This document shows, in pieces, positions 1 to 5,234 of a stretch of 5,249 nt of DNA. The stretch comes from an uncultured Bacilli bacterium. Lineage in GTDB: Bacteria > Bacillota_I > Bacilli_A > RF39 > UBA660. The stretch's first letter is position 1. Each line of letters opens with the position of its first letter. The DNA lies in the NCBI GenBank assembly GCA_944372275.1, contig CALVYO010000089.1, positions 1 through 5,249 of the forward strand, given 5' to 3'. The translations under genes were made by a program, and so were the position numbers. The notes beneath the pieces are model-generated. The model was given only the letters and a program-made list of their open reading frames with translations, searched no databases and had not been told where the DNA came from.

Positions 1-34
1 ACAAGAACTTCCACATAAAATATTATTCATATAA

Positions 35-2104
35 TTATTTTTTTCTTTCTAAAACTAATTTCTTTTGATTATATACAGTTAAACTATGTTGTGCTCTCGT
101 ACAAACTACATAGAATAAATATTTATCTTTTTCTTGATATAAGTGTTCTTTATCTGTATATGCAATTACACCATCAAATTCTAAACCTTTTGAAATATAA
201 GATGGCAATATAACTGTATTCCCAATTGTTTTTTTACCTTCGGCATCTATTAAATTTATATCAGTTAGTTGTTCTCTCAAACTTTCATATAAATCAATTG
301 TTTCTGCATTGTTTTTTGTAATAATAGCAATACGTTTCATTCCATTAGATTTCATTTGCTTTATATCATCAATTAATTGTTCTATTACTTGTTCACGTGT
401 AACGTCTCTTAAAACAACTGGAATTGAATTACTTTTTCTTACAGAACAAGCATTGTTAATTCCTAATATATGATTTGTAAAATTTATTATTTCTTCACTG
501 GAACGATAGGTTTTAGAAAGTTCAATGTATCTACCTTTTTGATTAAAAATAGAATTTATGTCATTTAAGTTATTATATATATAATAAGGATTTATAGTTT
601 GATGAATATCTCCTAAAATAGTAAAAGATGCTCTATCAAATATTTTCTTTAACATTTCAAATTGTAATAAAGAATAGTCTTGTGCTTCATCTATAATTAC
701 ATGTTTTATCATATTACCGTTTGGATAACCATTTAGTTCAAAATATAAATACATTAATGGTAATAAATCTTCATATTTTAAAATTTTACTATTTTTAAAT
801 GTTTCATTTTGGCTTATACCTGAATTAGTTTTAAACTCGTCCGAACATATAATGCTAGAATAAATATTTTTTATATCTAAACTATCATTTAACAGTAAAC
901 ACAATTTATCTTTTACAGTTTTACCATGTTTTTTATATGATATATTATTTGAATCACATATATATTCAGAAATAGCATCTAATCTACTAAAAAATGGTAA
1001 CCTTGAATATCTATCTTTTAACAATTGATTTAATTCATTTTTAGTAATTTCTTTATTATTAATCATTACGCCTTTATTAAAGGATATATGATTTTTAATT
1101 TTTTCAATATAATCATCTAAAAAATTCTTAAATTCATTAGATAATTTATATTTTGTGCTTTTGAATTTTTCTTCATCAACAACTTCAGCTTTATAATATC
1201 TTTCAATAAATGCTGTAAAACTTTCTATTTCTTTATAATCTCTAATATATGAACTAGCAAAATCACTAAACGTAGTTTGTAAAACATTATCTTCACCTAA
1301 ACCAGGTAATACATCCGAAATATATTCAGAAAAGACTTCATTAGGTGAAAATATTAATACATTATTAGAAGTAAGATTTTTTTCCTTATAAAGTAAATAA
1401 GCAATTCTATGTAAAGCTACTGATGTTTTTCCACTTCCAGCAATACCTTGAACTATCAAATACTTATCAACTATATTTCTAATAATTTCATTTTGTTCTT
1501 TTTGAATAGTATTGACAATATTAGTCATTTTATCAGATGAAGAATTCGATAAAATTTCTTGTAAATATTCATCATCAATATTTATATCACTATTAAAACA
1601 TCTTTCAATTGTTTCCCCGTTTATTTTATATTGTCTTTTTAAATTTACATTTCCACTTATTATCCCAGCTGGAGCTTCATAAGAAGCAGGTCCAATTCCA
1701 TAATTATAAAAAAGACTAGCTACTGGAGACCTCCAATCAAAAACATAGAAATCCAAATCTTTCATAATTCCATTTATTCCAATATATATTGAATCTGTGA
1801 ATCCATCTTTTTCAAAATCAACTCTACCAAAATATGGATTGATTAATGACTTTTTTAATTTTTGTAATTTTTTTATATTTTCATTTGTATAGCCTACATC
1901 ATTATTTACATCATACATTCCACTCGCAATTTCAGCATCATCAAGCATTGCATTATTTTCCCAAACGTATCTTTTCATCTCATTAATAGCACTAATTTTA
2001 TTTTGTATTGATATATCATCTTGTTCGATAAGAGATTTTATTACTTCTAATGTCTTTTCTAAATATTGCTTTTCTTGTTCTAATTGTTCTGGGGTAATAT
2101 TCAT
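35..2104 (-). CDS. helD: HelD-like RNA polymerase-recycling ATPase (UvrD/Rep superfamily 1)
   Basis: HelD proteins are UvrD-related ATPases that bind RNA polymerase and use ATP to release it from stalled or post-termination complexes. The 689-residue product, somewhat shorter than the roughly 770 residues of Bacillus subtilis HelD, shows the full motif order: an N-terminal coiled coil with an acidic tip (DDAE at 55-58), where HelD inserts an arm into the polymerase secondary channel; the HelD-typical FDWRSPVASLFY segment; Walker A GIAGSGKT at 220-227; Walker B IIDEAQD around 472-476; then motifs GDIHQT, KTYRS, KGLEFDGVI and VVCTRAQ. The start is the ATG at 2104: AAAGGA at 2114-2119 lies 9 bases upstream. 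A TTG at 2113 is in frame but directly abuts that site. The gene starts 5 bases after the NTPase stop, so it is very likely cotranscribed with the peptide genes. The motifs separate it from PcrA/UvrD repair helicases, which lack the N-terminal arm. Its role in this operon is inference. Confidence 0.9.
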   Translation of the reverse strand: MNITPEQLEQEKQYLEKTLEVIKSLIEQDDISIQNKISAINEMKRYVWENNAMLDDAEIASGMYDVNNDVGYTNENIKKLQKLKKSLINPYFGRVDFEKDGFTDSIYIGINGIMKDLDFYVFDWRSPVASLFYNYGIGPASYEAPAGIISGNVNLKRQYKINGETIERCFNSDINIDDEYLQEILSNSSSDKMTNIVNTIQKEQNEIIRNIVDKYLIVQGIAGSGKTSVALHRIAYLLYKEKNLTSNNVLIFSPNEVFSEYISDVLPGLGEDNVLQTTFSDFASSYIRDYKEIESFTAFIERYYKAEVVDEEKFKSTKYKLSNEFKNFLDDYIEKIKNHISFNKGVMINNKEITKNELNQLLKDRYSRLPFFSRLDAISEYICDSNNISYKKHGKTVKDKLCLLLNDSLDIKNIYSSIICSDEFKTNSGISQNETFKNSKILKYEDLLPLMYLYFELNGYPNGNMIKHVIIDEAQDYSLLQFEMLKKIFDRASFTILGDIHQTINPYYIYNNLNDINSIFNQKGRYIELSKTYRSSEEIINFTNHILGINNACSVRKSNSIPVVLRDVTREQVIEQLIDDIKQMKSNGMKRIAIITKNNAETIDLYESLREQLTDINLIDAEGKKTIGNTVILPSYISKGLEFDGVIAYTDKEHLYQEKDKYLFYVVCTRAQHSLTVYNQKKLVLERKK

Positions 2105-2109
2105 CTTTA

Positions 2110-2739
2110 TCAATCCTTTCTTTTTTGATATTTTTTAAACTTAATTTTATCAAAACTTTCATAAAAAGTTCCAAAAGCATTTTCTGGATGCACTGCCGCT
2201 AAAAAATTCAAATTATTTTGCAAAATACTAATATCATAGTCTGTAATAGGAAATTCTATCTCATCCATAACAACAATTCTATCTTTAATTATACTACATT
2301 TTTCCATTAAAATTAATGATAATGCGATTTGTTGTGATAAATTATTATATAAATTTCTATAATAACGATATTGTTTTATATCATTCGTTTCTTCATAAAC
2401 TTCATGACCTTTTTCTAAAAAGAATGATAAATCAAAACATATTATTTTATCTTTATTTTTTATAACATCACGAAAAGGAAAGTAATCCATAAAATTTTTA
2501 ATAAAATCGCTTATAGGTATATTACCTAAAACAACTTGCTTTTCATCGTGCATACCTATAATAACAGAATTACTATTATTATTAATTACTTTCTTTAATA
2601 ATGATTTATCTTCGTGTTCAGTAGCCGAATCTAACACTATAATTCCAAAACCATCTGAAATTAATTTATTAATCTCATTAAATAAATATGTAGTTTTACC
2701 TGTTTCTTGACTTTCAACTAACAACTGATTGTTTTTCAT
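2110..2739 (-). CDS. P-loop NTPase of unrecognised family in a RiPP operon
   Basis: This 209-residue cytoplasmic protein looks like a minimal P-loop ATPase. Near the N-terminus is a Walker A-like ESQETGKT (9-16), in which Glu9 replaces the usual first glycine while GKT is kept. A strand IIVLDSAT follows (33-40), then CFDLS (101-105) ahead of a long helical stretch, and Walker B RIVVMDEIEF (154-163) with Asp159 and the likely catalytic Glu160. No ABC signature, transmembrane segment or signal peptide is visible, so it is probably not a transporter ATPase. The order of FDLS, helix and DE recalls compact HerA/VirB4-like ATPases, but that is only a resemblance. Its ATG overlaps the maturase gene by 26 bases. 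AAGGA at 2748-2752, inside that gene, gives 8-base spacing and suggests translational coupling. I do not recognise the family. A role in peptide maturation, release or immunity is inferred from position only. Confidence 0.8.
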   Translation of the reverse strand: MKNNQLLVESQETGKTTYLFNEINKLISDGFGIIVLDSATEHEDKSLLKKVINNNSNSVIIGMHDEKQVVLGNIPISDFIKNFMDYFPFRDVIKNKDKIICFDLSFFLEKGHEVYEETNDIKQYRYYRNLYNNLSQQIALSLILMEKCSIIKDRIVVMDEIEFPITDYDISILQNNLNFLAAVHPENAFGTFYESFDKIKFKKYQKRKD

Positions 2740-4315
2740 TCTTTAATTCCTTATTCAAAACATTTTCTTGAATCCATGCCTGCATTAAATAAATATACAT
2801 TTGTCTTCTATCAGAACAATGTGGATCTTCTCTATAAATATCGCCAAATTTTCCAAAAGCAGAATAACAACAAGAACAACACATTCCTCTAAACCTACAT
2901 TTACTACATTTTTCTATTGTTTCAGCAGTTCTATTTCTTAATTTAATTATTTCAGGTTTCTTCAACATATCTTCTATTTTTTCATTTAAAACATTTCCCA
3001 TAACAAATTTCTTTTCACCTTTAAATCCATCGCAAGGAAATACATCACCATTTGGATTAACTGAAACTAATTCTCTTGCAGCTCCACATGGATATCTTAA
3101 ACAAATATAATCTCTAATCGGTGTATAAACGTTTTCTTCAAATATATGAACAGAAAAGTTTTCAACATCTATTTCATCTTTCATTTGATGCATTTCTTTA
3201 AAACATTTAGCCCATTCTCCAGGTTTTGTAGTTAAATTATTTTCTTTTTCTCTACCTAGAATATTTACTGGTCTTGGTTTAAAGTTCATTCCGACTTTAT
3301 CAAAATATTCCATTAATTGTCTTGGATAATGAACGTTATGTTGTCCTATTGTACAAACGGCTCCATCAATATAAATACCATTATCTCTTAACTTCTTAAT
3401 TCCTTTTTCAATTCTATCAAAAGCACCATTACCATTAATATCAACTCTAGTTTGATCAGTCATTTCTTTTGGTCCATCTAAACTTACCCCTACACTTACA
3501 TTAAATTCTTTTACTAAATCTATAAGTTCTTGTGTTACTAAAATGCAATTAATTTCTGCTCTATATTTTACTAATTTATCATATTTAGATTTTACGGATT
3601 CTACTTTTTCAATAAATTTTCTCATGCCTGGAACATTAGTAGAAGCTTCTCCACCTTGAAATTCAAATGTAATAACTTTTACTTGTGGCATAGATAACAT
3701 ACTATCAATTGTTGCATCCATTACATCCTCTGTCATATTTTCTCCTTTAAATGGACCACAATCAGCAAAACAGTATTTACATCTCAAATTACAACCAGTA
3801 GTAATATTAACTACTATTACACTTGGATAATCGGCTGGAAGTGGAAAATCAAAATCAACTTCAGTGTGTTCCTTATCTTCTGCTAAGCCTCTAATAAATA
3901 AACTTAACCATTCCTCTTGTGTCAATTCATTATTTTCGTATCTTCGATATTCTTTTTCACTAAAAGACATCCAAGATCCTAATTCAGGATTTATTAGTAT
4001 TTCAAATTTTTCGTTTCCAACTTTTAATAGAAAATTTTCCACTTTATTAGATTTTATAAATTTTTTATTACTTACATCAAAAGAACTATCAATCACTAAA
4101 TCTTTACAATTTTTGTCAACTGCTAGCCCTTTTAAAAATAATCTTTCCCACTCTATTTCATTAAATAAGTTGTTTTCATATTTTTGATATTCATCTTCAT
4201 TTAATACTATCGTTGTATTAGTATTTTCATTTTTTAATTCATAATTTTCATTAATTTTTGTAACTATAACATCTTTAGATTTTTCGTATTCACGACTTAA
4301 CCATGGACTTCTCAT
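2714..4315 (-). CDS. radical SAM/SPASM peptide maturase with duplicated N-terminal module
   Basis: The 533-residue protein is a radical SAM enzyme, which reductively cleaves S-adenosylmethionine at a 4Fe-4S cluster to begin radical chemistry. The cluster motif CNLRCKYC has cysteines 175, 179 and 182. A second cysteine-rich region follows, as in SPASM domains that bind auxiliary clusters: Cys405, Cys410, Cys428 in the NGDVFPC context, then CSKC at 470-473, Cys479, 480, 482, 483 and Cys500. SPASM enzymes with a small peptide gene just upstream commonly install thioether or carbon-carbon crosslinks in RiPPs. The first 150 residues hold two copies of a module 80 residues apart (40-68 and 120-148, both with EY, YENN, EW, LF, GLA and DK), possibly RRE/PqqD-like peptide-binding folds. 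GGAGGT at 4321-4326 lies 5 bases before the ATG. The precursor gene lies 51 bases upstream and the NTPase gene overlaps its end. The exact reaction cannot be told from sequence; the anaerobic sulfatase-maturase branch is less likely in this context. Confidence 0.92.
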   Translation of the reverse strand: MRSPWLSREYEKSKDVIVTKINENYELKNENTNTTIVLNEDEYQKYENNLFNEIEWERLFLKGLAVDKNCKDLVIDSSFDVSNKKFIKSNKVENFLLKVGNEKFEILINPELGSWMSFSEKEYRRYENNELTQEEWLSLFIRGLAEDKEHTEVDFDFPLPADYPSVIVVNITTGCNLRCKYCFADCGPFKGENMTEDVMDATIDSMLSMPQVKVITFEFQGGEASTNVPGMRKFIEKVESVKSKYDKLVKYRAEINCILVTQELIDLVKEFNVSVGVSLDGPKEMTDQTRVDINGNGAFDRIEKGIKKLRDNGIYIDGAVCTIGQHNVHYPRQLMEYFDKVGMNFKPRPVNILGREKENNLTTKPGEWAKCFKEMHQMKDEIDVENFSVHIFEENVYTPIRDYICLRYPCGAARELVSVNPNGDVFPCDGFKGEKKFVMGNVLNEKIEDMLKKPEIIKLRNRTAETIEKCSKCRFRGMCCSCCYSAFGKFGDIYREDPHCSDRRQMYIYLMQAWIQENVLNKELKNEKQSVVS

Positions 4316-4320
4316 ATCTT

Positions 4321-4326
4321 ACCTCC
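4321..4326 (-). promoter_or_regulatory. ribosome binding site of the maturase gene, maskable by an upstream anti-SD
   Basis: GGAGGT sits 5 bases before the maturase ATG. A perfect complement, ACCTCC on the same strand at 4353-4348, lies 21 bases upstream, so the site can close into a 6-base-pair hairpin that would block ribosomes. The complement overlaps the downstream arm of a long-range repeat, which suggests controlled accessibility. Confidence 0.75.
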
Positions 4327-4336
4327 AATAAATAAT

Positions 4337-4350
4337 TACACAACATAGGA
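4337..4350 (-). repeat. downstream arm of 14-base inverted repeat flanking the precursor gene
   Basis: Reading TCCTATGTTGTGTA on the minus strand, this is the exact reverse complement of 4549-4562. It lies between the precursor stop and the maturase ribosome binding site, and its first bases are part of the ACCTCC anti-SD. Pairing with the upstream arm would therefore free the maturase site. Switch function is inference. Confidence 0.7.
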
Positions 4351-4366
4351 GGTTGATTTTAAAAAA

Positions 4367-4501
4367 TTATTTGTGAGTATGGGTTCCGCAACCGTCGTAA
4401 CCCAATCCTATCTTATTACCAAAAGAAATTTTGATTTTTTGATTTGAAAGTTTTGTCTTTAAATTTTTTACAATGTCATTTTTAATAGCCATCTTCTTCA
4501 T
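4367..4501 (-). CDS. putative RiPP precursor peptide (44 residues)
   Basis: This short gene encodes a basic, Lys/Asn-rich leader-like half (MKKMAIKNDIVKNLKTKL) and a Gly-rich C-terminal half ending GLGYDGCGTHTHK. The tail holds the only cysteine (Cys38) plus Tyr35, Asp36, Thr40, His41, Thr42 and His43, residues typical of radical SAM crosslink targets. No signal peptide or transmembrane segment is visible. Start choice is firm: AAAGGAGG at 4509-4516 gives 7-base spacing to the ATG at 4501, better than the internal ATG at residue 4. The SPASM maturase follows after 51 bases, the standard precursor-maturase arrangement. The core probably begins near residue 28-32, as no double-glycine cleavage site is evident. 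A single cysteine allows at most one intramolecular thioether; alternatives are a Tyr- or His-based crosslink, or metal binding by the HTH tail. I do not recognise the family, and precursor status is inferred from size, composition and neighbour. Confidence 0.85.
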   Translation of the reverse strand: MKKMAIKNDIVKNLKTKLSNQKIKISFGNKIGLGYDGCGTHTHK

Positions 4502-4508
4502 ACAAAAT

Positions 4509-4516
4509 CCTCCTTT
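4509..4516 (-). promoter_or_regulatory. consensus ribosome binding site of the precursor gene
   Basis: AAAGGAGG with 7-base spacing to the ATG is the strongest translation signal in the window, consistent with a precursor made in excess of its enzyme. It fixes the start of this short gene. GGAGG could also pair with the ACCTCC just after the gene. Confidence 0.85.
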
Positions 4517-4540
4517 CACTCTTTAAAAAATTTTATAAAT

Positions 4541-4556
4541 ACATAGTTTCCTATGT
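4541..4556 (-). other. 5'UTR hairpin with GAAA tetraloop
   Basis: On the minus strand ACATAG, GAAA and CTATGT form a 6-base-pair stem capped by a GNRA tetraloop, upstream of the precursor ribosome binding site. Its 5' arm is part of the 14-base repeat arm at 4549-4562, so this local hairpin and the long-range pairing with 4337-4350 exclude each other. It may stabilise the transcript or act as one state of a switch. Confidence 0.55.
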
Positions 4557-4562
4557 TGTGTA
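4549..4562 (-). repeat. upstream arm of 14-base inverted repeat flanking the precursor gene
   Basis: Reading TACACAACATAGGA on the minus strand, it matches 4337-4350 perfectly in inverted orientation, with the whole precursor gene between the arms. It starts one base after the attenuator region and overlaps the GAAA-loop hairpin. Long-range RNA pairing is the favoured reading; ends of a small cassette are an alternative. Confidence 0.7.
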
Positions 4563-4563
4563 C

Positions 4564-4603
4564 TAAAAAAGGGGGCAAAAAACACACGTGCTTGCCACCT
4601 TTC
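4564..4603 (-). terminator. intrinsic terminator or attenuator in the precursor leader
   Basis: On the minus strand AAGGTGGCAA (4601-4592) and TTGCCCCCTT (4578-4569) form a 10-position stem with one mismatch, a 13-base loop and a following T run, the classic Rho-independent form. It lies just upstream of the precursor, and no credible promoter is seen between it and the gene. It therefore looks like a conditional attenuator rather than a simple end of the upstream unit. The loop contains the palindrome CACGTG. Confidence 0.65.
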
Positions 4604-4631
4604 AAATCAATATATAATATAAAGTGGGCAA
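4592..4631 (-). promoter_or_regulatory. possible anti-terminator hairpin
   Basis: On the minus strand TTGCCCACTTT (4631-4621) can pair with the terminator's own 5' arm AAGGTGGCAA (4601-4592): ten pairs with one bulged C and one G-U. If the transcript starts upstream of 4631, forming this stem would prevent the terminator. A factor or ligand choosing between the two folds is inference; I recognise no known riboswitch class. Confidence 0.4.
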
Positions 4632-4644
4632 ACACACCCAACAA
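4616..4644 (-). promoter_or_regulatory. candidate sigma-A promoter P2
   Basis: TTGTTG (4644-4639), a 17-base spacer and TATATT (4621-4616) fit a housekeeping promoter. The transcript would begin around 4609, almost directly at the terminator hairpin and without the anti-terminator arm, so it would mostly give a short aborted RNA unless termination is weak. The alternative is P1 upstream. Confidence 0.4.
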
Positions 4645-4653
4645 TTTGAATTT

Positions 4654-4681
4654 ATTATATATATAATTTTAAAAAAGGCAA
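4654..4681 (-). promoter_or_regulatory. candidate sigma-A promoter P1 for the peptide operon
   Basis: A perfect TATAAT (4659-4654) is preceded at 16 bases by TTGCCT (4681-4676). Transcription from about 4647 would include both the anti-terminator arm and the attenuator, making this the more sensible operon promoter. In such AT-rich DNA a chance -10 box is common. Confidence 0.4.
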
Positions 4682-4709
4682 TAACAATAGCGTAATTTTT
4701 TGCTTTTTT
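4671..4709 (-). terminator. possible bidirectional terminator after the small membrane-protein genes
   Basis: A short GCAA/TTGC stem is flanked by six or more A on one side and T on the other, so it could end transcription from either direction. The loop is long and partly paired and the stem is weak. Position after the TGA at 4718 supports it as the end of the upstream unit. Confidence 0.35.
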
Positions 4710-4717
4710 AACCTTTT

Positions 4718-4966
4718 TCAACCTTTTTTAAAAGGTTTTATTCCTAATTCTTTTTTACAAATTAATATTTCTTTTTCAATTTCATTAATCTCTTTATCTT
4801 TTCTTTTTAATACATTTAAATTATTTTCTGTTTGTTCTTTCATCATTGCAATAATTTCATCATAATCTAATCCCTAATCTTTATTTTTTAAAAGATATAT
4901 TATAAAGACAAGACCTGATATAGTACACATACCAAAAAGAATATACTGCAATTGTATTCTTTCCAT
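4718..4966 (-). pseudogene. small membrane/coiled-coil protein gene interrupted by an in-frame TAG
   Basis: From the ATG at 4966, with AAGAGG about 8 bases upstream, the frame encodes 30 residues with one transmembrane helix (about FGMCTISGLVFIIYLL, 11-26) and stops at TAG (4876-4874). The same frame then continues for 51 codons to a TGA: an acidic/basic amphipathic stretch rich in Lys, Glu, Asn and Ile (KEQTENN, KEINEIEKEIL) that looks like a coiled coil. The second part has no ribosome binding site before its ATGs at 4849 and 4846, so it does not look like a separate gene. The likeliest reading is one protein of about 82 residues, membrane anchor plus cytoplasmic coiled coil, broken by a C-to-T change of CAG (Gln) to TAG. 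The alternative is a genuine 30-residue membrane peptide at 4874-4966. I do not recognise the family. Confidence 0.55.
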
Positions 4967-4984
4967 CTTATTAACCTCTTTATT

Positions 4985-5233
4985 TTAACTAAAAAATTTT
5001 AAAAACGGTAGTTGTAGTCTCTTTTTTAAAACCACTATTTTTTGCTTTCTTACCATTGTAAAATATTTATCATAATTTGTTTCATATAATATAGTCTTTT
5101 TATAATATTTTGACTTTTGTTTTTCTTGAATTATAGCATAAATTGAATAAATCATCATTATTAATGCCATAATGTTAATGATAATATAAAAATGTACAAA
5201 AAATGTAATATAAAAATGCACAATTTTGTACAT
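4985..5233 (-). CDS. hypothetical small membrane protein, start uncertain
   Basis: An 82-codon frame with a strongly hydrophobic first 35 residues (probably one transmembrane helix, about 17-35) and a very basic C-terminal part (MVRKQKIVVLKKRL). No good ribosome binding site precedes the ATG at 5233, and the frame stays open to the window edge, so the gene may begin outside. It may instead begin at the ATG at 5170, giving 61 residues, also without a clear site. The first 20 codons coincide with direct and inverted repeats that look more like a control region, favouring the shorter form. It lies 18 bases upstream of the next small membrane frame, in the same direction. I do not recognise it, and it may not be a real gene. 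Confidence 0.4.
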   Translation of the reverse strand: MYKIVHFYITFFVHFYIIINIMALIMMIYSIYAIIQEKQKSKYYKKTILYETNYDKYFTMVRKQKIVVLKKRLQLPFLKFFS

Positions 5234-5234
5234 T
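5182..5234. repeat. nested direct and inverted repeats at the window edge
   Basis: Two near-identical 16-base copies, TAATATAAAAATGYAC at 5182-5197 and 5206-5221, repeat with a 24-base period. An 11-base inverted repeat, AATGTACAAAA (5191-5201) and TTTTGTACATT (5224-5234), overlaps them. A TATAAC box on the minus strand at 5246-5241 lies just upstream. This could be a regulator-binding region for the small genes, or codon repetition (VHFYI twice) in a real coding sequence. Confidence 0.45.

Noticed and set aside
1..34. Further gene or terminator after helD
   Set aside because: Only 34 AT-rich bases remain, with no stem, ribosome binding site or start codon that could be supported.
2111..2113. 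TTG as the start of helD, giving 692 residues
   Set aside because: The ribosome binding site AAAGGA directly abuts this codon. The ATG at 2104-2102 has proper 9-base spacing.
3864..4187. Plus-strand open frame of 107 codons
   Set aside because: It lies wholly inside the maturase gene on the opposite strand, has no ribosome binding site and is explained by the duplicated N-terminal module being read antisense.
4518..4644. Open frame from TTG/GTG codons through the leader, ending in a TGA at about 4518
   Set aside because: It has no ATG and no ribosome binding site, and it runs through promoter, terminator and hairpin elements. It is probably chance openness, though a leader peptide cannot be fully excluded.
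4720..4740. AACCTTTT/AAAAGGTT hairpin as terminator of the small genes
   Set aside because: The stem is AT-dominated, and on the minus strand it is followed by purines, not a T run.
4718..4849. Independent gene starting at the ATG pair after the amber codon
   Set aside because: No ribosome binding site precedes these ATGs, and the frame is continuous with the upstream 30-residue peptide.
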